Source: Bacteroidetes bacterium QH_10_64_37
Lineage (GTDB): Bacteria; Bacteroidota; Rhodothermia; Rhodothermales; Salinibacteraceae
Direction: 5' to 3'
Assembly (NCBI GenBank): GCA_003023105.1
Contig: PXSZ01000044.1
Location: forward strand, 1-64,000
DNA length: 64,000 nucleotides
Below, one piece after another: positions 17,839 through 26,654 of the stretch; the first letter of the stretch is position 1; each line of letters begins with the position of its first letter. Made by a program: the position numbers and the translations under genes. Below the pieces are notes generated by a model. It saw only the letters and a program-made list of their open reading frames with translations. It ran no database searches and was not told where the DNA came from.

Positions 17839-18519
17839 CTACGCATCGTCGAGCTCGTCTCGAATGATCGACAGCCGCTCCTCCGGCGACAGCGGCTCCT
17901 CTTTGGGCATCACGAGCGCAAGGAGGAAGTACCCCAGCACGAAGGGGCCGCCGGACCCAATCACCCCCGCGACGAACGCGATTCGGACGAGAGTGGCGTC
18001 CAAATTCAGGTACTCCGCAATGCCGCCGCACACGCCGAGGAGCTTCTTGTCCGTTCGGGAGCGCATGAGCTTCTTCTTGTCCGATTTCTTGGGCTCCTCC
18101 ACCACCTTGGTCTGCCCAGTCTCGGCCTCTACCGCTTTCTTCTTCGTCCTGGTGGAATCGTCGTCCGAGGACTTCGATGACCGCCACGTAAGCAGTCCAA
18201 AGCCCAGAAGAATCACGCCCACGCCCAGGAGCCAGGGGAGGGCCATGAAGTTTGAAAACGCCAACCCCGTCCACACGCCGAGCTCACTGAGCAGGTAAAT
18301 GGTGCCCGCAAGGATCAGGGTGAGGCCCGTGACGGTGGGCAGGTTGAAGAGGCTCGACTCCTCCGTGTCGTCGTCGAAGTAGAGGTCGTCCAGCTCCTCC
18401 TCGGAAATGTCGTCCAGGTCCAGCGTCGTCTCCCCGACCTCGAACGGGGTCGGTTGCTCGAACGAGTCCGTCGACTCATCCGACGACGTGCGGGACCGGG
18501 AGCGCTCGCGGCTCGGCAT
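17839..18519 (-). CDS. PspC-domain membrane protein
   Basis: A 226-residue protein. An acidic N-terminus (DLDDISEEELDDLYFDDD) is followed by two membrane segments (about residues 65-85 and 92-112) and a charged linker. The C-terminal PspC domain reads LMRSRTDKKLLGVCGGIAEYL, then a hydrophobic hairpin and a polar tail. PspC proteins sense envelope stress or act as toxin-like regulators in the phage-shock response; no pspA is near. I use the ATG at 18517-18519 because the longer upstream frame only translates repeat DNA. Confidence 0.88.
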   Translation of the reverse strand: MPSRERSRSRTSSDESTDSFEQPTPFEVGETTLDLDDISEEELDDLYFDDDTEESSLFNLPTVTGLTLILAGTIYLLSELGVWTGLAFSNFMALPWLLGVGVILLGFGLLTWRSSKSSDDDSTRTKKKAVEAETGQTKVVEEPKKSDKKKLMRSRTDKKLLGVCGGIAEYLNLDATLVRIAFVAGVIGSGGPFVLGYFLLALVMPKEEPLSPEERLSIIRDELDDA

Positions 18520-18599
18520 GGTGGAGTGGGGAACTGTGAAGGGAAACGGCGGACGATAGGGTAACGTACGTCGTGGGATACATGCCTTCTGGTACTGAT

Positions 18600-18673
18600 G
18601 ACCGCAGACCACGGACCGCAGACGGCCGCAAAGCGAAGTTTTTCGGCGGTCTGCCGTCCGCGGTCCGCCGTCC
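18600..18673. repeat. Heptad inverted-repeat element, GACCGCA family
   Basis: The left arm has four 7-base units (gaccgca, gaccacg, gaccgca, gacggcc), the loop is aaagcgaagttttt-like, and the right arm (18645-18673, ggcggtctgccgtccgcggt and on) is nearly its reverse complement. It can form a strong hairpin between the PspC gene and the cyclo-ligase gene. A single arm of the same family is at 35726-35753. Confidence 0.85.
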
Positions 18674-18722
18674 CGACGGCTGTCGGGGAACGGCACGTAG
18701 GTCGCAATTTTGTGTCAGAGTA

Positions 18723-19325
18723 TCAAGGTTCGTCCGGAGTCTGGATGATGTCCTGCTCCGTCACGACGGTCGTCATCGGCACGTCGTGGGGCGCACTCGG
18801 GAGCATAGGCACCACGCAGGCGTCGTAGACCAGCGCGATGCGCGGGCACGTCACGGACTGCAGGAATGCGTCGTAGCACCCGGAGCCGTGCCCGAGTCGG
18901 TGGCCGCGGCGGTCCGCCCCAAGGGCTGGAACGAGGACGACATCGAGCGCCTCGGGCGGCACCCGTTCCGTTCCCTCCGGCTCGCGGATGCCCCATCGGT
19001 TCGTCGTCAGTGCTTCGGGGCCCTCGTACCGGCGATGCTCCAGGGTGGGCGTCTCCGGGTCGAAGCTCGTGACCATCGGAAGCACCACCTCGGCCCCCCG
19101 GCCCCGCAGCGCGGCAATCAGGAGCCGCGTGTCGATCTCTCCTCGCTCCCGGAGCGGCCAGTACGTGTGAATGACCTGAGCCTCGGCCACTTCGGGGACC
19201 GTCAGGACACGATGCCCGATCAAACTGCTCCGGGCCCGGTACGAGCCGGGCGACAAGGACCGGCGGTAGTTCCGGAATTGGGTCCGCCACGCGTCCTTGG
19301 ACGTAGAGGCCGTCGAGGAGGTCAT
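18723..19325 (-). CDS. 5-formyltetrahydrofolate cyclo-ligase
   Basis: A 200-residue enzyme that converts 5-formyl-THF to 5,10-methenyl-THF with ATP. The N-terminus has WRTQFRNYRRSLS, the region that aligns with the conserved start of the family. The C-terminal signature is GHRLGHGSGCYDAFL, where the family usually has GYYDR, followed by TEQDIIQT. I use the ATG at 19323-19325; the longer frame upstream crosses the possible 6S RNA and has no family similarity. The gene lies convergent to the PspC gene's repeat and divergent from ffh. Confidence 0.9.
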   Translation of the reverse strand: MTSSTASTSKDAWRTQFRNYRRSLSPGSYRARSSLIGHRVLTVPEVAEAQVIHTYWPLRERGEIDTRLLIAALRGRGAEVVLPMVTSFDPETPTLEHRRYEGPEALTTNRWGIREPEGTERVPPEALDVVLVPALGADRRGHRLGHGSGCYDAFLQSVTCPRIALVYDACVVPMLPSAPHDVPMTTVVTEQDIIQTPDEP

Positions 19326-19346
19326 GGGAGTCGGAACGAAGACCCA

Positions 19347-19475
19347 CGCTGCAACAAATTCGTAGAAGTAACGCGAGGGGCGGTCCAATCGATCCCGGGA
19401 CTCGGGGCTGTATAGCGATCTCCGCACGGCGACTGTTACAGAAGGCCGCCCCGTACACCCCGTCGAACCGCAGCG
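19347..19475 (-). ncRNA. ssrS: Candidate 6S RNA upstream of the cyclo-ligase gene
   Basis: Many bacteria encode 6S RNA directly upstream of 5-formyl-THF cyclo-ligase. Here the ends of this segment pair (cgctgc/gcagcg), and GGGGCGG (19377-19383 on +) pairs with CCGCCCC (19446-19452), enclosing a less paired central part of about 60 nt, as expected for the 6S bubble. The exact ends are guesses. Support comes from position and two stems only. Confidence 0.35.
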
Positions 19476-19481
19476 AATAAT

Positions 19482-19527
19482 GGATGAACACCCCCGCAGA
19501 AACGGATCGAAGTGTGGTTGTTCATCC
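19482..19527. repeat. Inverted repeat in the ffh/cyclo-ligase divergent region
   Basis: GGATGAACA at 19482-19490 and its exact reverse complement TGTTCATCC at 19519-19527 enclose 28 bases. The position between divergent genes suits an operator or a stem of a leader RNA, but no regulator is recognised. Confidence 0.5.
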
Positions 19528-19653
19528 GTATAGAGGACGGTTGAGCCGCTGACAAGGAAGAACGGCTGATCTCCACCATTTCTGTTGACGCTCTGGAGGA
19601 CGCCATTCCGCCTGAGCCGCCGAGATTGATGAGACGAGTTGCCCCGATCGATC

Positions 19654-21039
19654 ATGTTTGAGAGTCTGTCCGAAAAGCTCGAAGGCGCCCTTCAGTCCGT
19701 GACCGGACAGGGCCGCATCGACGAGGTGAACATCGCCGAGACGATGCGGGAGATCCGGCGCGCGCTCCTGAACGCCGACGTCAATTACAAGGTGGCGAAG
19801 GAGTTTACGGACAACGTAAAAGAGAAGGCCACCGACGAGGACGTGCTCACGTCGGTCACGCCGGGACAGCAGTTTACGAAGATCATCCACGAGGAGCTGA
19901 CGCGGGTGCTCGGCGAGGAACACGAGGAGATTGAAATGGCGGAGACGCCGCCGACCGTCATTCTCGTCGCCGGCCTGCAGGGCTCCGGAAAGACCACATT
20001 CTGCGCCAAGCTGGCCCGCCACTTTCGCAAGGAGGGCCACGCGCCGCTTCTCGCCGCGTCGGACGTGTACCGGCCCGCAGCTGTCGATCAGTTGAAGACG
20101 CTCGCCGACCAGGTGAACGCGCCCGTCTACTCGATTGAGGAGAACGGGACCATCGTCGAGGACGCGGTGCGCGTGGCCAACGAGGCGGTGACCGAGGCCC
20201 GCAATACGGCCCGCGACATCGTCATCATCGACACGGCGGGGCGCATGCACATCGACGAGGCGATGATGCAGGAGGTGGCCGACATCAAGGCGACCGTCGA
20301 GCCACACGAGACCCTGTTCGTCGTCGACAGCATGACCGGGCAGGACGCCGTAAACACCGCCAAGGAGTTCAACGAGCGGATTGACTACGACGGCGTCGTG
20401 CTCACGAAGCTCGACGGCGACACGCGAGGGGGCGCTGCGCTCTCGATCCGGACGGTCGTCGACAAGCCGATCAAGTTTGCTTCTACCGGGGAGAAGCTCG
20501 ACGCGCTTACGCCGTTCTATCCGGACCGCATGGCCCAGCGCATCCTGGGGATGGGGGACGTGGTCTCCTTTGTGGAGCGGGCCCAGGAGCAGTACGACCA
20601 GAAGGAGGCCGAGCGCCTCCAGCAGAAGATCCGGTCCGAGGAGTTCGACCTCCAGGACTTTTACGACCAGCTCCAGCGCATCCAGAAGATGGGCTCGATC
20701 AAAGAGCTCATGGGCATGATTCCCGGGATCGGCAACAAGATCAGCGACCTCGACATCGACGAGGATGCATTCAAGCACATTGAGGCCATCATTCAGTCGA
20801 TGACGCCCGAGGAGCGCGCCCGCCCCGACATTCTGAACGGGATGCGCCGCCGCCGCATTGCGCGCGGAAGCGGGACGGAGGTCCGGGACGTGAACCAGCT
20901 TATTAGCCAGTTTGAGGAGATGAAGGATATGATGAAGATGATGCAGAAGATGACCAGCCAGGGGCGAGACGTCAGCATGTCCAATCTCATGAACAAGATT
21001 ACCGGAGGTGGCGGGGGCACGAGCCGGAGTCCTCGTTAG
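19654..21039 (+). CDS. ffh: Signal recognition particle protein Ffh
   Basis: A 461-residue SRP GTPase that binds 4.5S RNA and signal sequences and targets ribosomes to FtsY. The N-domain covers about residues 1-95. The G-domain P-loop GLQGSGKT is at residues 107-114; [24 protein letters not shown] and ASTGEK follow. The methionine-rich M-domain closes the protein ([11 protein letters not shown], the RNA-binding [14 protein letters not shown] segment, and MMKMMQKM). I use the ATG at 19654; the in-frame ATG 15 bp upstream adds only five unconserved residues. It is the first gene of the translation block. Confidence 0.97.
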   Translation: MFESLSEKLEGALQSVTGQGRIDEVNIAETMREIRRALLNADVNYKVAKEFTDNVKEKATDEDVLTSVTPGQQFTKIIHEELTRVLGEEHEEIEMAETPPTVILVAGLQGSGKTTFCAKLARHFRKEGHAPLLAASDVYRPAAVDQLKTLADQVNAPVYSIEENGTIVEDAVRVANEAVTEARNTARDIVIIDTAGRMHIDEAMMQEVADIKATVEPHETLFVVDSMTGQDAVNTAKEFNERIDYDGVVLTKLDGDTRGGAALSIRTVVDKPIKFASTGEKLDALTPFYPDRMAQRILGMGDVVSFVERAQEQYDQKEAERLQQKIRSEEFDLQDFYDQLQRIQKMGSIKELMGMIPGIGNKISDLDIDEDAFKHIEAIIQSMTPEERARPDILNGMRRRRIARGSGTEVRDVNQLISQFEEMKDMMKMMQKMTSQGRDVSMSNLMNKITGGGGGTSRSPR

Positions 21040-21331
21040 GGAAGCTCGCCCTCATGGAGTGTTTCGTATTTACTTCGTGAGTCGCCTTCGGCTCGTCTCG
21101 TGTCGCATAACCCAGGTTGTTCTCGATAAAAAACGAATAGACTCGGGAAGGGGAGGACACGGATTCGCGGAGAGGTCTTTGGTTCGTTGCGTCGCCCTGT
21201 CTCCGCGTCCCCACGTCGATCCGAACAGAGTACCAACCAGAAGAACGCAGAAATGGCGATTTAAGAATCACGGTTGACGATGAACGTAGATCTCTCCACG
21301 ACTTTCGAACTGAACCCGATCGAACGACGAC
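21040..21331. other. Intergenic region between ffh and rpsP
   Basis: No gene. It contains a 7-base-period element at 21182-21255 whose close relative is at 51680-51744. The segment 21256-21331 leads into the GTG start of rpsP. Confidence 0.6.
21182..21255. repeat. Dispersed heptad repeat, TCGTTGC/GCGTCCC family (copy 1)
   Basis: Units run tcgttgc, gtcgccc, tgtctcc, gcgtccc, cacgtcg, atccgaa, followed by agaacgcagaaa. The copy at 51680-51744 has the same order of units with base changes, so the two are homologous and not merely similar in composition. Confidence 0.8.
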
Positions 21332-22039
21332 GTGTCTGTTAAGCTTCGACTGCGCCGCATTGGGCGCAAAAAAATTCCGATCTATATGATCGTGGCTGCC
21401 GACCAGCGCGATGCGCGGGACGGCCGCTACATTGAAGACATTGGCCGGTACTATCCGCTTCACGAACCCGCAGAGGTGTGGCTCGACGAGGAACGGTCTC
21501 TCTATTGGCTCGAAAACGGCGCGCAGCCCAGCGACACGGTGCGCTCCATTCTTCACCGTCGGGGCCTTATGCTCCACCATCACCTGAAGAAGAAGGGCGA
21601 GCCGCCGTCCGAGATTGAGGACGCCGTTGAGGACTTCCGGGAGCGCATGGCCCAGCAGGGAGAGGAGGTGAAGATCGCTGTCGGGCCCCGAGGAAAAGAC
21701 CCGTTGGAGCGCGAACGTGAGCGGGCCGAGGAGATCGACGAAGAAGCCCAGTTGCGGGCTCAGGCCACGCCCCTCTCGGTGGTCCAGGAAGAGACCGAGG
21801 CCCAGGAGGAGGCGGACACCGACGAGGCCGACGAGGCGGACGCTGGAGCGGAAACGGACGGTGTTGGAGAAGCGGACGCCAGCGCGGAAACCGACGACGT
21901 TGACGAAGAGGATGCCGTGGCGGAAGCAGATGACGTCGATGAAGATGTCGCTGAGGCCGCAGAGGACACCGAGGCGTCCGAGGAGCCGGCCGATACCGAT
22001 GAGGAGGCTGACGACGAGGACGAGACGAAAAACGAGTAG
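21332..22039 (+). CDS. rpsP: 30S ribosomal protein S16 with long acidic C-terminal extension
   Basis: A 235-residue protein with a GTG start. Residues 1-85 are a standard S16 (KLRLRRIGRKKIPIYMIVAAD, RDGRYIEDIGRYYP, DTVRSILHRRGLM). S16 is usually 80-100 residues; here a charged stretch (about 90-150) is followed by about 85 residues made almost only of Glu, Asp, Ala and Thr. Acidic extensions are common in salt-in halophiles, but the size is striking for a small ribosomal protein. It opens the rpsP-rimM-trmD-rplS order found in many bacteria. Confidence 0.95.
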   Translation: MSVKLRLRRIGRKKIPIYMIVAADQRDARDGRYIEDIGRYYPLHEPAEVWLDEERSLYWLENGAQPSDTVRSILHRRGLMLHHHLKKKGEPPSEIEDAVEDFRERMAQQGEEVKIAVGPRGKDPLERERERAEEIDEEAQLRAQATPLSVVQEETEAQEEADTDEADEADAGAETDGVGEADASAETDDVDEEDAVAEADDVDEDVAEAAEDTEASEEPADTDEEADDEDETKNE

Positions 22040-22068
22040 CTCAAGCGGGACGCCGCGTCCCCTGTGCA

Positions 22069-22662
22069 ATGTCGACCCCGAAGGCTTCCTCCTCCGATTC
22101 CGACGAGCAGCGCTCGGAGTTTGCGGACGTGCCGCCCACCGATCTCGTCCAGGTGGGCTTCGTCTTTCGACCGCACGGCATGGAGGGCGAGCTCAAGATT
22201 GATCCGGGAGCCACCGACGACCCGGCTCGGTTCGAGGAGCTTCCGGTCGTTTTTCTCGGGGCGCAGCCCCACCGCGTGACCCGACACGCCGTCGCCTCGG
22301 TGCGCTATCAGCAGACGAAGCGGGGCACCACGGTGATCTTGGGGGTGGAGGGCATTGAGGATCGGGACGACGCGGAGGCCGTCTCCAAGTTCAAGGTGTT
22401 TGCCACCGAAGAGGCGCTCGAACTTGGGGAGGACGAGCTCTTCGCGCATGACCTCGTCGGCTGGGAGGTGGTTACGGAGGAGGGAACCGTCCTCGGGACC
22501 GTCGCCAACCTCATGGAAATGCCGGCCCAGGACCTGTTCGTCGTGCGAACGTCAGACGACGAGGAAAAAATGGTCCCGGCGGTCGAGGACTTCATCCTCG
22601 CGCTCGACGAAGAGGAGGAGCGCGTCGTCGTGCGCCCCATCGAGGGTCTGATGGGAGAGTGA
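22069..22662 (+). CDS. rimM: 16S rRNA processing protein RimM
   Basis: A 197-residue ribosome maturation factor that binds S19 and assists 30S head assembly. The N-terminal RimM barrel contains LVQVGFVFRPHGMEGELKI (the family has G-x-HGxxGE) and the C-terminal PRC-like barrel contains DLVGWEVVTEEGTVLGTV and VPAVEDFILALD. An acidic leader of about 20 residues precedes the domain. It sits 29 bp after rpsP and before trmD. Confidence 0.95.
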   Translation: MSTPKASSSDSDEQRSEFADVPPTDLVQVGFVFRPHGMEGELKIDPGATDDPARFEELPVVFLGAQPHRVTRHAVASVRYQQTKRGTTVILGVEGIEDRDDAEAVSKFKVFATEEALELGEDELFAHDLVGWEVVTEEGTVLGTVANLMEMPAQDLFVVRTSDDEEKMVPAVEDFILALDEEEERVVVRPIEGLMGE

Positions 22663-22733
22663 CGGCGATCCGTTCCGCCGACTGTGCCTGAACGAGAAAA
22701 TCTGATCACTGACGGTCATTCATCTGCGCCGCC

Positions 22734-23447
22734 ATGGCTGGGACGATGCGAATTGACATAGTGACGGCCCTGCCGAAGCTGGTGGAGGCGCCCCTGCGCC
22801 ACAGCATCCTGCGGCGGGCGCAGGAGGCGAACGTGGTTGCCCTTCAGGTGCACGACCTTCGGGACTTTGCCACCGACAAGCACCGACAGATTGACGATCG
22901 CCCGTTTGGGGGCGGGGCGGGGATGGTCCTGAAGCCGGAGCCGCTGTTTCGGGCCGTGGAGGCGATCGAGAAGACCGAAGGGGCGGCGGACGAGGTGATT
23001 TACCTCACCCCGGACGGCGATCGGCTGGACCAGTCGATGGCCAACCGCCTGTCGATGCAGGGGCACCTGATTCTCATTGCCGGGCACTACAAGGGCATCG
23101 ATCAGCGGGTCCGCGACGTGCTCGTGACCCGCGAGTTGTCAATCGGAGATGTCGTCGTGAGCGGCGGGGAGCTTCCGGCGCTCGTCTTGGTCGACGCGGT
23201 GGTGCGACTCGTCCCGGGCGCGCTGGGCGATAGCTCCTCGGCGCTTACCGACTCGTTCCAGGACGGATTACTGGGCGCTCCGGTGTACACTCGGCCTGCG
23301 GAGTTTCGGGAGCGCAAGGTGCCGGAGGTGCTCCGCTCCGGCGATCATCAGCGTATTGCTCAGTGGCGGGATGAGAAGCGACTCGAAAAAACGCGAGAGC
23401 GGCGTCCCGACCTCCTGCCTGAGGTACCTGAAGCCTCGGAGGGTTAG
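22734..23447 (+). CDS. trmD: tRNA (guanine-N1)-methyltransferase TrmD
   Basis: A 237-residue SPOUT methyltransferase that makes m1G37 in tRNAs, using S-adenosylmethionine bound in a trefoil knot. Seen are [17 protein letters not shown] at the start, [19 protein letters not shown], the knot loops HYKGIDQRV and [18 protein letters not shown], and [16 protein letters not shown]. An ATG at 22746 would remove four residues and give the more usual MRIDIVT start. It follows rimM and precedes rplS. Confidence 0.96.
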   Translation: MAGTMRIDIVTALPKLVEAPLRHSILRRAQEANVVALQVHDLRDFATDKHRQIDDRPFGGGAGMVLKPEPLFRAVEAIEKTEGAADEVIYLTPDGDRLDQSMANRLSMQGHLILIAGHYKGIDQRVRDVLVTRELSIGDVVVSGGELPALVLVDAVVRLVPGALGDSSSALTDSFQDGLLGAPVYTRPAEFRERKVPEVLRSGDHQRIAQWRDEKRLEKTRERRPDLLPEVPEASEG

Positions 23448-23457
23448 CTCCAGGCCA

Positions 23458-23486
23458 TTGTCCAAGATCTATACACCATCTAAACT
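23458..23486 (+). promoter_or_regulatory. Possible promoter of rplS
   Basis: TTGTCC (23458-23463), a 17-base spacer and TAAACT (23481-23486) lie 30 bp before the rplS start. Both boxes differ from the sigma-70 consensus at two or more positions, so it is weak evidence for a separate rplS promoter inside the operon. Confidence 0.3.
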
Positions 23487-23516
23487 GATTTTTCTCACCG
23501 AAACGTATTTTCTGTC

Positions 23517-23873
23517 ATGGCAAACGATCTAATGAGCGTCGTCGAGGCCACGCAACTCCGCGACGACGTGCCGGAGTTTGAAGCCGGGGACACGGTCAAC
23601 GTGCACCTGCGCGTGGTTGAAGGCGAAAAAGAGCGCATCCAGCAATTTGAGGGCGTTTGCCTCGAGCGCCGCGGCTCGGGCCCGAACGAGACCTTTACGG
23701 TCCGCAAGGTATCCGAGGGTGTGGGAGTGGAACGCATCTTCCCCATTCACTCTCCGCGCGTCGCCCAAATCGAAGTTGTTCGTCGCGGTGTGGTGAATCA
23801 GGCGAAGCTCTTTTACCTCCGCAACCGGTCCGGGAAAGAGGCCCGCATTCAGGAGCGCATTCAGGACGAGTAG
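23517..23873 (+). CDS. rplS: 50S ribosomal protein L19
   Basis: A 118-residue ribosomal protein located at the 30S/50S interface. Typical features are [20 protein letters not shown], the [25 protein letters not shown] stretch, [13 protein letters not shown] and the basic [14 protein letters not shown] end (here [18 protein letters not shown]). The length is normal and there is no acidic extension, unlike S16 in the same operon. Confidence 0.97.
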   Translation: MANDLMSVVEATQLRDDVPEFEAGDTVNVHLRVVEGEKERIQQFEGVCLERRGSGPNETFTVRKVSEGVGVERIFPIHSPRVAQIEVVRRGVVNQAKLFYLRNRSGKEARIQERIQDE

Positions 23874-23954
23874 CGGTCGTTGCGCCTGTGGTGGGGGAGC
23901 GCTCCCCCGTCCGTCGCGATCTGCTCGTCGATTCTGGATTCGTTTCCCGTCCCC

Positions 23955-24767
23955 ATGGATCTTGCGATTTGGGACTATCCGCCCGCTGAGTTTTTGGTCT
24001 CCGGCTTCACCTCCGGAGCGGTGCAGAATCCGTTTCGGATCAGGCGTCATCGACCGGAGGAGTGTGCGGCTTTGCTCGTGGAAGACGAGGTGGAGGTGGC
24101 GCTCATGCCCACCATGCTGGCCCTGCAGGCGAGCAACGCCCTCGACGTGATTCCGAGCGTGGGGCTCGTGTCGTGGCGCTACCCGTACGCCCGGCTGGCG
24201 TGGAGCGGGGGGTTGCACGACTTTCCGAAGACCATTGCCTACGACCGGCGCGTCGCGCAGGAGCGCCTCGTGACCCGCATCATCCTGCACGAGCACTATC
24301 AGGTCGATCCCGCGTTCGTCCCGTACGAGGATCGGTCGCCCAAAGAGCTGCTCGGCACGGACGAGGACGCCGCCCTGCTGACGGGGCCGGAGGTGCCGTC
24401 TCTTCAGCCCGAGCCGTTCACGATGGACATCGGCCGCGAGTGGTACGAGCTCGTCAACTACCCAATGGTCTGGGGGCTCTACGTCACCAAGCGGGACCGA
24501 GCCACGGACGAACGGATCGAGGCCCTCATTGCTTCAGGTGAGGCGGCGGACGAGAACCGCGACGTGTGGGTGCAGGCCCAGGAGACGACCGCCTCACTGA
24601 ATGAGTTCTATCGCGAAGACCTCCGCACCGGAATTGACAAGCTTGCCATCGCGAGTCTTACCGAGTTTCGGAAGTATCTCTTCTACTACGACGTGACGGA
24701 GGACGTCCCGGACCTTCCGTTTGTGTATCTCGACGAGGACGAGGAGGAAGAAAGTGATGAGTCATGA
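23955..24767 (+). CDS. MqnA/MqnD-family protein (possible chorismate dehydratase of menaquinone synthesis)
   Basis: A 270-residue protein with a periplasmic-binding-like fold but no signal peptide. VEVALMPTMLALQ, VIPSVGLVSW and KTIAYDRRVAQERLVTRIIL correspond to the conserved strands of the MqnA/MqnD family, which acts in the futalosine route to menaquinone. The C-terminus (EFRKYLFYYD and an acidic tail) is also seen in that family. Identity to characterised MqnA looks modest, and no other mqn gene is in the window, so the reaction is inferred. I use the ATG at 23955 because upstream codons are unlike the family. Confidence 0.65.
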   Translation: MDLAIWDYPPAEFLVSGFTSGAVQNPFRIRRHRPEECAALLVEDEVEVALMPTMLALQASNALDVIPSVGLVSWRYPYARLAWSGGLHDFPKTIAYDRRVAQERLVTRIILHEHYQVDPAFVPYEDRSPKELLGTDEDAALLTGPEVPSLQPEPFTMDIGREWYELVNYPMVWGLYVTKRDRATDERIEALIASGEAADENRDVWVQAQETTASLNEFYREDLRTGIDKLAIASLTEFRKYLFYYDVTEDVPDLPFVYLDEDEEEESDES

Positions 24768-24818
24768 GTGATGTGTGAGGAATGATCTCCAATCTTCAAT
24801 CGTAATCCGCTTGCTGCC

Positions 24819-25283
24819 ATGGCCGAAGGGATTGACGTGATCGCGCGCAATAAGAAGGCGCGGCACGAGTACGACATCGAGGAGACCCTGGAGGCCGGGC
24901 TCGTGCTGGAGGGCTCGGAGGTGAAGTCCGTGCGGCAGGGAAAAGCGAGTCTGGACGGGGCCTACTGCAAGGTGGACCGGGAGGGGGAGATGCAGATCCA
25001 CGGGATGTACGTGAAACCCTACGAGGAGGCTGGCCCCTTTGGACACGAGCCGCGGCGGAACCGGAAGCTACTGCTCCACAACCGGGAGATTCAAACGTGG
25101 GGCCAAAAGGCCGAGCGGGAAGGCTACACGATTGTCCCGCTGTCGCTTTATTTTCGGGATGGGTGGGCGAAACTGAAGATTGGGCTCGCGAAGGGACGCC
25201 AGAAGCACGACAAGCGGCAGGCCATCAAGGAGCGCGAGATGGAGCGCCGGATGGAGCAGAAGCGGAGCGACTACAACTTTTGA
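24819..25283 (+). CDS. smpB: SsrA-binding protein SmpB
   Basis: A 154-residue partner of tmRNA in ribosome rescue (trans-translation). The OB-fold core shows [43 protein letters not shown] and [12 protein letters not shown]. The basic C-terminal tail ([20 protein letters not shown]) should fold in the mRNA channel. Length is normal. tmRNA itself was not seen in this window. The preceding gap has two or three GAGTCAT-type heptamers. Confidence 0.96.
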   Translation: MAEGIDVIARNKKARHEYDIEETLEAGLVLEGSEVKSVRQGKASLDGAYCKVDREGEMQIHGMYVKPYEEAGPFGHEPRRNRKLLLHNREIQTWGQKAEREGYTIVPLSLYFRDGWAKLKIGLAKGRQKHDKRQAIKEREMERRMEQKRSDYNF

Positions 25284-25379
25284 CTCTTGGGGAGGGGGAG
25301 CCGGTAGGTGGTAAGAAGGAATGGTAAGAGGGAAGGGGGGCGTCGAAGCTGTTGGATCATATACGAAGAACAACCAGAC

Positions 25380-26615
25380 ATGGCTTTTGCGCCGGTCGAC
25401 GAGCAACTGAATATTCTCCGCCGTGGGGTGGAGGAGATCGTTCCGGAGGAGGACCTTGCCGACAAGATCCGAGAGTCCCGGGAGACGGAGACGCCCCTTC
25501 TCGTCAAGCTCGGCTGCGACCCGAGCCGGCCCGACCTGCACCTCGGGCACACGGTCGTCTTGCGCAAGCTGCGGCAGTTCCAGGACCTGGGCCACCGGGC
25601 CGTCCTCATCGTGGGCGATTTCACCGGCATGATTGGCGACCCGTCCGGTCGCTCCAAGACGCGTCCGCAGCTCACCCTGGAGGAGACGCGCGAGCACGGC
25701 CAAACCTACTATGAGCAGGCCACTCGCGTCCTCGATCCGGACAAGACCGAAATCCGCTACAACTCCGAGTGGCTCGACGAGATGACCTTTAGCGACGTCA
25801 TAACTCTTGCCGCTCAACAGACTGTCGCGCAAATGCTTGAGCGCGATGACTTCAAGCAGCGCTACGAGGCCGGACAGCCCATTAGCATCCACGAATTTCT
25901 CTATCCGCTGGCCCAGGCGCAGGACTCGGTTCACATCGGCGCCGACGTGGAGCTCGGCGGCACCGACCAGCGCTTCAACCTGCTCCTGGCGCGGCGCATT
26001 CAGGAGGCGCAGGCGCAGGCTCCTCAGGTCTGCATGATGCTCCCGCTCCTGGAAGGGACCGACGGCTCCGAGAAGATGTCGAAGTCGCTCGACAACGCCA
26101 TCGGCATCGCGGACCCCCCGGAGGACATGTACGGCAAGACCATGTCGGTGCCCGACGACCTCATCTACCGCTACGTCGAGCTCGTCACCGACATTCCCAC
26201 CGAGCAGCTCCCGAAGGTGAAACAGTTCGCCGAGGCGAATCCGCGGGAGGCAAAGGCGCAGCTCGCCCGGCGCATTGTGGAGATGTACTACGGCGGGGAC
26301 GCCGCCGACCGGGCGGAAGAGCACTTCCAGCAGACCGTAGTCGAAGGTGGCGTCCCGGACGACATTCCGGAGTACGCGCCCGAAACCGAGGATGCGGAAG
26401 AGGTCGGTCTCCTCAACCTCATGCGCTACGCGGGCCTCACCGAGTCGAACAGTGAGGGGCGGCGGATGATCGAGCAGGGGGCCGTGACGATCAACGAGGA
26501 GACGGTCACCGACACGGGCCGCTACATCGACGTTGCTGCAGAGGCACCGTTTGTGCTCCAGGTGGGCAAGCGTCGCTTTGCCCGCATCGTCCCGGCAGAA
26601 AACGGGGGCAAATGA
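25380..26615 (+). CDS. tyrS: Tyrosyl-tRNA synthetase
   Basis: A 411-residue class I aminoacyl-tRNA synthetase charging tRNA-Tyr. The HIGH-type motif is HLGH at residues 54-57 and KMSKS is at 232-236. DFTGMIGDPSGRSKTR and ELGGTDQRFNLLLARR line the active site, and a C-terminal S4 RNA-binding domain (LMRYAGLTESNSEGRRMIEQG) completes it. The ATG at 25380 gives the normal N-terminus; the 24-codon upstream extension reads purine-rich repeat DNA. It is the last gene of the plus-strand translation block. Confidence 0.96.
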   Translation: MAFAPVDEQLNILRRGVEEIVPEEDLADKIRESRETETPLLVKLGCDPSRPDLHLGHTVVLRKLRQFQDLGHRAVLIVGDFTGMIGDPSGRSKTRPQLTLEETREHGQTYYEQATRVLDPDKTEIRYNSEWLDEMTFSDVITLAAQQTVAQMLERDDFKQRYEAGQPISIHEFLYPLAQAQDSVHIGADVELGGTDQRFNLLLARRIQEAQAQAPQVCMMLPLLEGTDGSEKMSKSLDNAIGIADPPEDMYGKTMSVPDDLIYRYVELVTDIPTEQLPKVKQFAEANPREAKAQLARRIVEMYYGGDAADRAEEHFQQTVVEGGVPDDIPEYAPETEDAEEVGLLNLMRYAGLTESNSEGRRMIEQGAVTINEETVTDTGRYIDVAAEAPFVLQVGKRRFARIVPAENGGK

Positions 26616-26654
26616 CTAACCAGCGAGTGTCGGGGAGATCCAGGCTCGACCAGG

